From contig CANRDG010000055.1 in assembly GCA_947629275.1 (NCBI GenBank), positions 1-11,503 of the forward strand: 11,503 bases of DNA, written 5' to 3'. The stretch is from an uncultured Clostridia bacterium (GTDB lineage: Bacteria > Bacillota > Clostridia > Oscillospirales > Ruminococcaceae). A program made the translations under genes and the position numbers. Below, in pieces: positions 1 through 6,996 of the stretch (position 1 is its first letter; the number at the start of each line of letters is the position of its first letter). Under the pieces are notes generated by a model. The model did not search any database and was not told the origin of the DNA. It worked only from the letters and a program-made list of their open reading frames with translations.

Positions 1-19
1 ATCTGCATGAGCTTTTGCT

Positions 20-398
20 TTATTTTTCATAGCCCTCATAATAGTACGACTGCTCGATGCCTTTGAAAATAACTTCGCGGTCGTTTACCCTGTCGGTAAG
101 GTGCGGCTCTATAAGAAAGCGCAATTCAAGGTCGTTTATCGGGCTGCGCTCCATAGCCTGCAAATACTGCGTTTTGTCTATTTCCGCCCACTGCACTACC
201 CTGCCGAGGTTCTTTTTCAGCATCATATCAAGCCATATGCGCGTACTCCTGCCGTTGCCCTCCATAAACGGGTGAGCAACATTCATCTCAACGTACTTTG
301 CGATTATCTCCTCAAAGGTGTTTTGACATTTTTTCATTCGCAATTTCGCCTTTACATTCTAAAGCGCTTTTCATATATACTCCCGTAATTTTACTCAT
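20..398 (-). pseudogene. Fic/Doc-family AMP-transferase, 5'-broken remnant
   Basis: The intact part (343 down to 20) encodes the C-terminal half of a Fic-domain protein, a family that transfers AMP or another nucleotide moiety onto target proteins. The signature HPFMEGNGRSTR is complete: catalytic His, the GNGR phosphate-binding loop and the last Arg. It is followed by the conserved tail with AMERSP and KGIEQSYYYEGY. As I recall the family, members are about 200 residues; only about 107 are in this frame. Upstream, a second frame (ATG at 398, open back to 443) reads MSKITGVYMKSALECKGEI and ends ...NEKMSKHL at a TGA (312-314). Joining its EKMS to QNTFEEI of the main frame gives a run like the family's usual DKMPQSTFDEI, so a 1-2 base indel near 325 is likely. 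The N-terminal roughly 60-80 residues, including the Fic core entry helices, are absent, so activity is doubtful. No antitoxin gene is recognisable. Confidence 0.75.
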
Positions 399-439
399 TA
401 TCAGATCTTTTATGCTTTTCCTTTCTAAATTCAAATCTA

Positions 440-736
440 TCACTCAATTCTAATGCCAGACTGGATATCATTGTACCATAAAAGCGTAAGCGTTATAGTA
501 TAATTGTCCGATACGTCGGGAGCAGACCTTATGGTCTGCGTATCGACAAGGAAATAAGAGGTACTTCTGTTTTTTATTTGGTCTATAAATTTTCTCTCCG
601 CTCACACCAACTGAAATCCCACCACTCCTGCGATGCAGACGATGTCGCCGATGACGTTTAGTTTTGAACAGTTTTCCTTGCACGCAAGGCTTATGGTGTT
701 AGGTAGCGGAACAGCGACATTTTTAAATTTCCGTCT
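440..736 (-). pseudogene. Degenerate minus-strand reading frame with one internal TGA
   Basis: No intact gene lies between the Fic remnant and the promoter at 894. On the minus strand one frame stays open from 736 to 605, hits a single TGA (604-602), and continues open from 601 to a stop at 442-440. The translation looks protein-like on both sides of the stop: ...CKENCSKLNVIGDIVCIAG before it and KFIDQIKNRSTSYFLVDT after it. I see no start codon with a ribosome binding site and recognise no family. It could be a decayed gene or a dispersed repeat module that happens to stay open. The rest of 399-893 shows nothing I can name. Confidence 0.3.
509..545. repeat. Imperfect inverted repeat / hairpin
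   Basis: CGATAC (509-514) pairs with GTATCG (540-545), and GCAGACC (522-528) pairs with GGTCTGC (533-539) around a TTAT loop. A 7-base asymmetric bulge (515-521) lies on the left arm only. There is no T-run on either side, so it is not a typical terminator. A structured, non-coding-looking unit next to a gene remnant resembles a dispersed intergenic repeat, but a second copy is not visible in this window. Confidence 0.5.
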
Positions 737-893
737 TCAAGCACCAGTTTTCCCAGTTGTCGGATATCTCAAGACGGGTAGGACAGTAGGCATAGAGAAG
801 TTTCAAAAAACAACGAAAGACCGAATACAGCTAGTTATATGGGTGGGTATTTCTCATTTAGGGATTGCTTGTCTTTTTTCTTTTAGAAAGCTA

Positions 894-922
894 TTGACAA
901 ATTCAATAAGATGTTGTATAAT
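894..922 (+). promoter_or_regulatory. Consensus sigma-A promoter for the restriction-modification operon
   Basis: TTGACA (894-899) and TATAAT (917-922) are both perfect and are separated by exactly 17 bp. Transcription should begin near 929, leaving about 18 nt before the first ATG (947) or about 75 nt before the second (1004). No operator-like C-box repeats of the kind bound by restriction-modification controller proteins are evident, so expression may be constitutive. Confidence 0.85.
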
Positions 923-946
923 ATAAGTGTAGAAAAATGTTAATAT

Positions 947-2224
947 ATGCAGTTAGAAATAACAATAAATCCTATCGCAAATATCGGAGATGATTTATCA
1001 ATAATGAGTATTAATAATAAACCCAAAGTATTTGATGTCTTTTCGGGTGCGGGCGGTTTTAGTTGTGGCTTTGAGATGGCTGGTTGTGAGATAATAGGAG
1101 CAATTGAACGCGATAAATGGGCGGCGGATACATTTTCATATAATCATCCCGATTCTAAAATGCTGTTAGGCGATATTGAAAGCTTTACAGATGAATATTT
1201 AAAAGAAACTATTTCTGAAAAGCCTGATATTATTATCGGTGGACCTCCGTGTCAAGGCTTTTCAATTTGCGTAAAAAATGCTGGTGATCCTAAAGATCCA
1301 CGTAATTCTTTATTTGTTGAGTTTATCAGGATGGCAAGGATTTTTTCACCGACAGTTATGGTTATGGAGAATGTTCCAAATATTGCAAGAGCCAAAACCA
1401 AAGGTGGAGAGAAAGTTGTTGACATTATTCATAAACAATTTGAAGATTTAGGGTATCATGTATATTCAACAATTCTATCTGCGAGTGATTATGGTGTTCC
1501 TCAAATGAGACAAAGATTTATCTTGATTGCTTCAAAAGACGAATTACAACATCCTTTTCCAAAAGCGACTCATTATATAGCAAACAGTGAACGACAAATG
1601 ACATTATTTAATACGGAATCAGTGGAGTTAAAACCTTGCCCTACATTATGGGAGGCAATATCCGACTTGCCGGATATTGAAGCTTGCGAAGGTTCTGAAA
1701 CTATGCACTATACAAAACCTGTTACTAATTCTTATCAAACTTATTGTCGAAGAGGCAGCAAGGAATTACATAATCATTTAGCTATGAAACACACTAAACG
1801 ATTAGTAGAAAGATTTAGTAATATGTCATGGGGACAATCCGTTTCAGACATAAAAGATGAGAGGCTTATGCAAAGAAAACGTAATGGAAATGGAGCTATT
1901 TCTGATACCCCATACAATCAAAACAATAGAAGAATGCATCCAAATAGAATTTGCCACACGATAACAGCAACATTTTACGGAAGTTTTGTTCATCCATATA
2001 AAAATCGTAATTTTACTCCACGCGAAGGAGCAAGAATTCAATCTTTTCCTGATAATTATATTTTCTTAGGCAAGCCGACCGTTGTAAGTAAAAAATTACT
2101 ATTGCGAGAAGGTCGAACAGGAGAGGCATATCTTTGCCAATATAGTCAAATAGGAAATGCCGTTCCGCCTTTGATGGCAAAAGCAATAGCCGACAATATA
2201 ATTACTCAACTGAGAGGAGAATAA
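947..2224 (+). CDS. Type II DNA (cytosine-5-)-methyltransferase
   Basis: Transfers a methyl group from S-adenosylmethionine to C5 of cytosine, protecting host DNA from the endonuclease encoded next. Motifs in order: motif I DVFSGAGGF (30-38), catalytic Pro-Cys loop GGPPCQGFS (98-106, nucleophile C102), ENV (141-143), QMRQR (186-190), a variable target-recognition region (about 200-328), motif IX (about 329-374), and motif X QIGNAVPP (401-408). The length of 425 residues is usual for the family. The start is uncertain: the ATG at 947 has no visible Shine-Dalgarno, while the ATG at 1004 (MSINNKPKVFDVFSG) begins close to motif I, as is normal, and has GGAGA 13 nt upstream. The longer form is listed. 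GC is about 34%, clearly below the host-like genes. The endonuclease follows after 3 nt. The pairing suggests a DdeI/Bpu10I-like specificity (CTNAG core), which is inference only. Confidence 0.95.
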   Translation: MQLEITINPIANIGDDLSIMSINNKPKVFDVFSGAGGFSCGFEMAGCEIIGAIERDKWAADTFSYNHPDSKMLLGDIESFTDEYLKETISEKPDIIIGGPPCQGFSICVKNAGDPKDPRNSLFVEFIRMARIFSPTVMVMENVPNIARAKTKGGEKVVDIIHKQFEDLGYHVYSTILSASDYGVPQMRQRFILIASKDELQHPFPKATHYIANSERQMTLFNTESVELKPCPTLWEAISDLPDIEACEGSETMHYTKPVTNSYQTYCRRGSKELHNHLAMKHTKRLVERFSNMSWGQSVSDIKDERLMQRKRNGNGAISDTPYNQNNRRMHPNRICHTITATFYGSFVHPYKNRNFTPREGARIQSFPDNYIFLGKPTVVSKKLLLREGRTGEAYLCQYSQIGNAVPPLMAKAIADNIITQLRGE

Positions 2225-2227
2225 AAA

Positions 2228-3103
2228 ATGAGTGTTTTTGTTCATGGTGATAACATTCTTAAAAAAGAAACGCATGATAAGAAATATTGTGATAATCTTT
2301 CTCGACGTTATTTACAAGAGATAAGGAATAAATATGAAGAATGGAAGAACGCAAATCTTGCAATAACAGGTCCTGTTAGACAGCTGCAAGATACAGATTT
2401 AAGTATCATTGAAGAGAGAACACGACTTTTTAATGAATACAAGAGTTTCCTTGACCAGCAAATATATGCAGAACATTTTGATTCACGCTCAAATCTTCAT
2501 TCTTCTGCTCTTGAAGAATTCATGTATTATCTGTTTAAAGATCTTGTCCTCGACTATTCAGAACACGCTTTGATTGGTAAGTCTCATGCTTTCAAAGATA
2601 TTTTTTTCAGAAGTAATAACTACGTAAGTATGATTACTTCTCCTAACACATTAGTTGAGAAAAAAGATCATGATTTTGTAATTGGTTCAACAATAAATGC
2701 AAGATTTCAGTGTCGAGGAATGACAGACGCGGATTCTGTAAGTTTTGATATGCCTGCCGTTGCAATTGAATGTAAAACTTATCTTGATAAAACTATGCTT
2801 GAAGGAGCATCTACAGCAGGCGAACAGTTGAAAACCCGTAACCCCAATGCAATGTATATAGTTGTTGCTGAAAGATTAAAGCTTACTGAAGCGGTGAACC
2901 TAAAAAAATACAAAGTTGACCAAATATATGTTTTAAGAAAACAGCGTAATACTGATAGAGAATATCGCTATTTGGAAGGATATGTTGCAAACCCTATTTA
3001 TCCTGATGTTGTATGGCATCTATATACTACTGTTCGTGACTATTTAGCTACTGATTGGCACGGTACATTAGCTGATGGTTTAGAAAAAGGATATCTCATT
3101 TGA
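2228..3103 (+). CDS. Type II restriction endonuclease, Bpu10I/DdeI-like
   Basis: Predicted to cut DNA not methylated by the preceding methyltransferase. The 291-residue protein carries a PD-(D/E)XK-type centre: KKDHDFVIG (D149) followed by AVAIECKTYLDK (E181, K183), with an upstream acidic helix SALEEF (93-98). The stretch after it (KTMLEGAS, then NPNAMYIVV, then VDQIYVLRKQ) matches my recollection of the Bpu10I family of endonucleases. The family assignment is from memory and moderately sure. The ATG is 3 nt after the methyltransferase stop; its Shine-Dalgarno, GAGGAG, lies within the last methyltransferase codons, so the two are probably translationally coupled, methyltransferase first. Bpu10I itself recognises an asymmetric site and uses two subunits and two methyltransferases; here there is one of each, which would fit a palindromic target. 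AT-rich like its partner. No controller (C) gene is present. Confidence 0.85.
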   Translation: MSVFVHGDNILKKETHDKKYCDNLSRRYLQEIRNKYEEWKNANLAITGPVRQLQDTDLSIIEERTRLFNEYKSFLDQQIYAEHFDSRSNLHSSALEEFMYYLFKDLVLDYSEHALIGKSHAFKDIFFRSNNYVSMITSPNTLVEKKDHDFVIGSTINARFQCRGMTDADSVSFDMPAVAIECKTYLDKTMLEGASTAGEQLKTRNPNAMYIVVAERLKLTEAVNLKKYKVDQIYVLRKQRNTDREYRYLEGYVANPIYPDVVWHLYTTVRDYLATDWHGTLADGLEKGYLI

Positions 3104-3248
3104 TTTTATGTTGAACATACCAATACGATAGTTTGTTTCTATCATAGGGCATAACCTGTTGATACACATATTTTTTCATTTCGTACAAGTCCACTTCATC
3201 ATTATGGAGCATACCACAACAGGCACACACCCTATTGTAACTAAGTTG
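3096..3248 (-). pseudogene. 50-codon gene fragment, cysteine-rich start, unknown family
   Basis: A minus-strand frame open from 3248 to a TGA at 3098-3096 reads QLSYNRVCACCGMLHNDEVD followed by LYEMKKYVYQQVMP and ending YWYVQHKIK. The composition is protein-like: a CxCC cluster that could be half of a zinc ribbon, then a charged and aromatic helical tail. There is no start codon with a ribosome binding site, and a stop precedes it immediately. It is most simply the C-terminal scrap of a gene cut off when DNA was inserted or deleted here. Its last codons overlap the endonuclease end by 8 bp on the opposite strand. I do not recognise the family. Confidence 0.35.
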
Positions 3249-3259
3249 TTATGACCGCA

Positions 3260-3306
3260 AGCTCTCAAAAAACGCTCTGCAAGCGTTTCTGAGGGCTTTT
3301 CTTTTA
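3260..3306. terminator. Rho-independent terminator, probably bidirectional
   Basis: The inner stem AAACGCT/AGCGTTT (3270-3276 with 3282-3288) is extended on the plus strand by AGCTCTCA/TGAGGGCT (3260-3267 with 3290-3297, one G-U pair) and followed by TTTTCTTTT. It would end the restriction-modification transcript. On the minus strand the inner stem is followed by a run of six T (3271-3266), suitable for stopping the MATE gene that ends at 3362. The remaining 3307-3361 shows nothing further. Confidence 0.7.
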
Positions 3307-3361
3307 GACGGTTTTGCTGTTTTACGCTCCGCTCTGAGAGGCATTTCCGTTTGTCAATATA

Positions 3362-4795
3362 TCATGAATAATTTTTAGCGATGCGGCTCGGCATACCGTT
3401 TTCAGAAAGTTTTCGGTATGCGGAGGCTATCACAAAAAATGATATTACTGCGGTCAGAATATCCGAAACCGGCATTGAATAAAGCACCCCGTCCAGTCCG
3501 AAGAATCGGGGCAGCAGCAGCGCGAAACCAACGCCGAAAACAATTTCCCTCACCATTGAGAGCATTGTAGAAGCGGCGGCTTTGCCCATAGCCTGCAAAA
3601 ATATGAACGCGGCTTTGTTTACGCAGGCAAACACAAGCATACACAGATACACACGAAACGCCTTTACCGCAAAGTCGGTGTAATATGCACTTTCGTTCGC
3701 TGCGCCGAAAATTTTTATCAGCTGCCGAGGAAAAACTTCGGCGACCACCAGCGACACCGCGCCCACGGCAGCTTCGGCGCACAGCAGCATTGAAAACAGT
3801 CTTTTTACGCGCTCTTTCATGCCTGCGCCCATATTGAATCCGACGATAGGTATGCACCCTGCCGCCATGCCGACGACTATTGAAATTACTATCTGGAAAA
3901 ATTTCATTACGATGCCCACCACCGCCATGGGTATCTGTGCGTATTGATGCTGTCCGAAAATTTGGTCTGATGCGCCGTATTTTCGTATCATGTTGTTAAT
4001 CGCAGCCATGGCAGCCACGAGCGATATCTGCGACAGAAAACTGCATATGCCTAGTGAGAGAGTGCTTTTAATTATGTCGCCATTTAGAGAAAAACTTGCC
4101 CTTTCAAGCCGCACGGTCTTCATGTGCGTGATGTACCAAACCGCAAGCAGAGATGTAACTATCTGACCGATAACGGTAGCAACTGCAGCGCCTTTCATGC
4201 CCATTCTGAATACGAAAATGAACACGGGGTCTAAAATGATGTTTATGACCGCGCCCGAAAATGTTGACGCCATGGCAAATCGTGGGCTGCCGTCTGCGCG
4301 GATAACGGAGTTCATCGCCTGTCCGAAAACATAAAACGGTATACCTAATGTGATCCAAAAGAAATACTCTTTTGAGTATTCAAAGGTCTGCTTGTTTACA
4401 GTGCCGCCGAACAGTGAAATTATCTGCTCGTTGAAAACAAGGTATACAGAAGTGAGTAAAATTCCGGACAGTACCGAAACCACTATTGCATTGCCAACGC
4501 TTATGCTCGCACGCTGAGGCTGCTCTTTGCCAAGGCTCAGGCTCACGAACGCACAGCAGCCGTCACCGATCATCACTGCGACCGCAAGTGCAATGACTGT
4601 AAGCGGAAAAACCACAGTATTTGCGGCGTTACCAAAAGAGCCAAGGTACGATGCGTTTGCTATGAATATCTGATCGACGATGTTGTAAAGCGCGCCCACC
4701 AGCAGAGAAATTATACACGGCACGGCGTATTTTTTCATAAGTGTGCCCAGTTTTTGCTCCGCGAGATAAAAATTGTTTTGTTTCAATTGTTCCAT
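3362..4795 (-). CDS. MATE-family multidrug efflux transporter
   Basis: An inner-membrane antiporter predicted to export drugs or other cationic metabolites using a Na+ or H+ gradient. The 477-residue protein consists of about twelve hydrophobic segments in two halves. Family-typical features are the first segment with ...VGALYNIVDQIFI, the linker with SLSLGKEQ after the third segment, and the repeat NIILDPVFIF in the first half. The layout resembles the MepA-like branch, by recall. The start was set at ATG 4795 (MEQLKQNNFYL) because GGAGG lies 7 nt upstream (4807-4803); the frame stays open upstream to a TTG at 4816 that would fall inside the leader hairpin. GC is about 50%, host-like. Its leader carries a terminator-like hairpin, so expression may be controlled by attenuation. 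The substrate cannot be read from the sequence. Confidence 0.93.
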   Translation of the reverse strand: MEQLKQNNFYLAEQKLGTLMKKYAVPCIISLLVGALYNIVDQIFIANASYLGSFGNAANTVVFPLTVIALAVAVMIGDGCCAFVSLSLGKEQPQRASISVGNAIVVSVLSGILLTSVYLVFNEQIISLFGGTVNKQTFEYSKEYFFWITLGIPFYVFGQAMNSVIRADGSPRFAMASTFSGAVINIILDPVFIFVFRMGMKGAAVATVIGQIVTSLLAVWYITHMKTVRLERASFSLNGDIIKSTLSLGICSFLSQISLVAAMAAINNMIRKYGASDQIFGQHQYAQIPMAVVGIVMKFFQIVISIVVGMAAGCIPIVGFNMGAGMKERVKRLFSMLLCAEAAVGAVSLVVAEVFPRQLIKIFGAANESAYYTDFAVKAFRVYLCMLVFACVNKAAFIFLQAMGKAAASTMLSMVREIVFGVGFALLLPRFFGLDGVLYSMPVSDILTAVISFFVIASAYRKLSENGMPSRIAKNYS

Positions 4796-4815
4796 AAAAT
4801 GACCTCCAAAAAACA

Positions 4816-4851
4816 AAAAGGCGTAAGTCCACAGCTGGACTTACGCCTTTT
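4816..4851 (-). promoter_or_regulatory. Terminator-like leader hairpin before the MATE start
   Basis: A perfect 16-bp inverted repeat with a 4-nt loop (4816-4831 pairs with 4836-4851) contains GGCGTAAGTCCA/TGGACTTACGCC flanked by A4/T4. Read toward the MATE gene it is followed by TTTTTGTTTTTT and then at once by GGAGG and the start codon. In form it is an intrinsic terminator located inside the 5' leader, so it may act as an attenuator. Alternatively it insulates the gene from readthrough, or protects or masks the mRNA 5' end. Confidence 0.75.
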
Positions 4852-4869
4852 CGGCTACTCACTATTATG

Positions 4870-4898
4870 ATGATAGCACATTTTCACCAAAATTTCAA
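4870..4898 (-). promoter_or_regulatory. Promoter for the MATE transporter
   Basis: On the minus strand TTGAAA (4898-4893), a 17-bp spacer and TATCAT (4875-4870), with TG one base upstream (extended -10). The predicted start is near 4863, only about 12 nt before the leader hairpin, leaving little room for a competing antiterminator in transcripts from this promoter. Confidence 0.65.
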
Positions 4899-5041
4899 AG
4901 GGCATTTTGCACAAAATTCGGGCAAAAGGAAAAGGCGTTATTTGTTTGTCATTTTCACTAAGTTTCGCTTAACGTTTTTGTACAAAGTTACAAAGTTTTG
5001 TATTTGCAGTCCTATAAAACGGACAGTACGCTATTTTGCTG

Positions 5042-5070
5042 TTGACATTGGCAATGCAGAGGAGTATAAT
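5042..5070 (+). promoter_or_regulatory. Perfect consensus promoter with no gene downstream
   Basis: TTGACA (5042-5047), 17-bp spacer, TATAAT (5065-5070). It faces the 3' end of the cardiolipin synthase gene, and there is no credible plus-strand gene before 7924. The transcript, from about 5077, would contain small hairpins (CCCTGC/GCAAGG; GCACA/TGTGC at 5132-5146; CGG/CCG at 5150-5159). It could make a small or antisense RNA, or be a remnant of a lost gene's promoter. Confidence 0.5.
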
Positions 5071-5098
5071 TTTTATAAAGTTTCTACATTTAAAAAGC

Positions 5099-5126
5099 AA
5101 AAATAAAAGCCCTGCTTTAAGCAAGG
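5099..5126 (-). terminator. Minus-strand rho-independent terminator in the intergenic region
   Basis: On the minus strand CCTTGCT pairs with AGCAGGG (5126-5120 with 5116-5110, one U-G pair) and is followed by CTTTTATTTTT. It lies about 250 bp beyond the cardiolipin synthase terminator, so it may be a backup, or may end an unrecognised short minus-strand RNA. A weak promoter candidate for such an RNA is TTGACT-17-TACTTT on the minus strand within about 5220-5260. I see no gene in 5127-5370. Confidence 0.5.
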
Positions 5127-5366
5127 TCAATGCACATCACTTGTGCGAACGGTTTTACCGAACGATTTGAAAAAATTTTTATTTGAACTCGTAGTGTAAT
5201 TTTATAAGGTAGTAAAATTTCTAAGAGAAAGTATGCATTTTTGTACTGTAAGTCAAAATTTTGTCGCTTTGTTCAAAATCACAGTATCACATTGGGCGAT
5301 ATTGTCGGCCGATATTTCTATAAATCCTGCAAAAGCAACAGAAAATTATACGGATAAAGAAAAGGC

Positions 5367-5402
5367 GCGCAAAAACGCCGCCCCGAAAAAACGAAACGGC
5401 GT
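5367..5402 (-). terminator. Terminator of the HAD-cardiolipin synthase operon
   Basis: On the minus strand ACGCCG pairs with CGGCGT, and the stem extends inward through UUU-GGG wobble and CG pairs to 11 bp around a U6 loop (5402-5375). It is followed by TTTTTG. It begins 13 nt after the cardiolipin synthase stop codon. Confidence 0.75.
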
Positions 5403-5415
5403 GGTGTGCCATATA

Positions 5416-6981
5416 TCAGAGCAGCGGCGCAAAAAGCCGCATTATCCTGCCTTGGAGCTTTGTAAAAAAGCTCTCTTTTTTTATGCTATCATAAGTTACT
5501 CTTTCGCACTTTGAAAGAGTGTTTTCAAAATCACGCTTTATATCCGAAATGCAGCTGACGTCATAAAGATAAGTGCCGCATTCAAAGTGGTGGTAAAGGC
5601 TTCTGTAGTCCAAATTTATTGTGCCCACTACAGCCTTTATGTCGTCGGATATGAACATCTTTGCGTGAACGAAACCGGGCGTGTACAGATATATCTCAAC
5701 GCCGCTTTCCATAAGCGTCCTGAAATACGTTTTGGCGAGCGAATACACCGCTTTTTTGTCGGGTATGCCGGGCAGAATAAGCTTGGTGTCCACTCCCCTT
5801 TCGGCTGAAAACTTCAGCGCGGTGAGCAGTTCATCGTCAAGTATCAGGTACGGGGTCATTATATGCACATAGCTTTCTGCGCGGTCGAGTATATCCATAT
5901 ACACCTTTTCGCCGACCTTGTCGCGGTCAAGCGGGCTGTCGCCATAAGGAATGACATAGCCTTTTTCATCTTCAAAGACGGGGCGATCTGCAACATTCAA
6001 AAACGGCGAATGATCGCTTTCTTTTTCATCAAGACACCACATATTCAGAAACATCAGCGTCAGGTTGTCAACGGCTTTGCCTTGAACCCTCAGCGCGGTA
6101 TCTTTCCAGTGACCAAACCGAACTATGTCGTTTATGTACTCGTCTGCGAGATTCACGCCGCCGTTAAAGCCAACCTTGCCGTCTATGACAAGGATCTTGC
6201 GGTGGTCGCGGTAGTTGTAATGCGTTGAAACAAACGGCTTTATCGGCGAGAACATCTTGCACTTTATGCCAAGTTTGCCGAGCATTTCGGGGTAGTTATA
6301 AGGCAGCAGAGATATTGCGCAAGTGCCGTCGTACATAACACGAACATCTACGCCCTGCTTTGCTTTCTCGGCTAAAATGTGAAGTATGCTGCCCCACATT
6401 CTGCCCTCGTCAACTATGAAATACTCCATAAAAATGAACTTTTCAGCCTTTTTAAGCTCTGTGAGCATATCGGCATATTTATCCTCGCCAAGTGGGTAAT
6501 AAGTTACCCTGTTATAGCGCGTTACGGGAAAAGCGCCGCTGTTGTCGAGATACTTTACAAGCTGTGCGGTGGAAACGCTTTCATTTTTCAGCGCTTCAAA
6601 AGTCTCGCCGTCCTGCGTTATATCGTTTTTGTGCTTCTCAATCATTTCGGAGCATAGCTTTCTGACCTTTTTGCCGCCATTGTTGGTGTTTGTGTAAAGA
6701 TAGAACAGCGCGCCGAAGACCGATGTCAGCATTATAACGACTATCCATGTTATCTTTGCGGAAGAATCCATATCGGTATTCACAAGAAAAATGATTATGA
6801 TTATGTTGAATATGCTGACGCCGCCCATTATGCCGTTGATGAGCCCTGCAAAGAATATCTGCGAGACCGCGAACAGTGCCACCGCCGCCAAAAGCAGAAG
6901 TATAACAACTCCCGTGCGGCTGAACACTATTCTCAAAAGCCCTTTCTTGCGCTTTTTCAAAAGGTCGATACGCTCTTCCAT
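5416..6981 (-). CDS. cls: Cardiolipin synthase (phospholipase D superfamily)
   Basis: Condenses two phosphatidylglycerol molecules into cardiolipin and glycerol at the cytoplasmic membrane. The 521-residue protein has a basic N-terminus, then three hydrophobic membrane segments (about 24-48, 53-68, 77-96), then two phospholipase D catalytic modules. HKD motif 1 is HRKILVID (H260, K262, D267) followed by GFNGG; HKD motif 2 is HAKMFISD (H439, K441, D446) followed by GTIN. The two motifs build one active site, and both are intact. The ATG at 6981 is preceded by GAGGAG 7 nt upstream. It starts 15 nt after the stop of the HAD gene, so the two form one operon transcribed from the promoter at 7776-7748. 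The pairing with a phosphatase invites a role in phospholipid metabolism, but that is only suggestive. Confidence 0.95.
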   Translation of the reverse strand: MEERIDLLKKRKKGLLRIVFSRTGVVILLLLAAVALFAVSQIFFAGLINGIMGGVSIFNIIIIIFLVNTDMDSSAKITWIVVIMLTSVFGALFYLYTNTNNGGKKVRKLCSEMIEKHKNDITQDGETFEALKNESVSTAQLVKYLDNSGAFPVTRYNRVTYYPLGEDKYADMLTELKKAEKFIFMEYFIVDEGRMWGSILHILAEKAKQGVDVRVMYDGTCAISLLPYNYPEMLGKLGIKCKMFSPIKPFVSTHYNYRDHRKILVIDGKVGFNGGVNLADEYINDIVRFGHWKDTALRVQGKAVDNLTLMFLNMWCLDEKESDHSPFLNVADRPVFEDEKGYVIPYGDSPLDRDKVGEKVYMDILDRAESYVHIMTPYLILDDELLTALKFSAERGVDTKLILPGIPDKKAVYSLAKTYFRTLMESGVEIYLYTPGFVHAKMFISDDIKAVVGTINLDYRSLYHHFECGTYLYDVSCISDIKRDFENTLSKCERVTYDSIKKESFFTKLQGRIMRLFAPLL

Positions 6982-6996
6982 TATACCACTCCTCTA

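Noticed and set aside
633..926. Plus-strand open frame of 97 codons before the methyltransferase
   Set aside because: No ribosome binding site, no recognisable domain, and it runs across the operon promoter; the minus-strand frame of the same region reads more like protein.
894..946. Controller (C-protein) binding boxes for the restriction-modification operon
   Set aside because: No paired symmetric boxes are visible around the promoter and there is no small helix-turn-helix gene in the operon.
5233..5514. Plus-strand open frame of 93 codons
   Set aside because: It runs through the cardiolipin synthase terminator and into the opposite-strand cls gene, lacks a ribosome binding site and has no family features.
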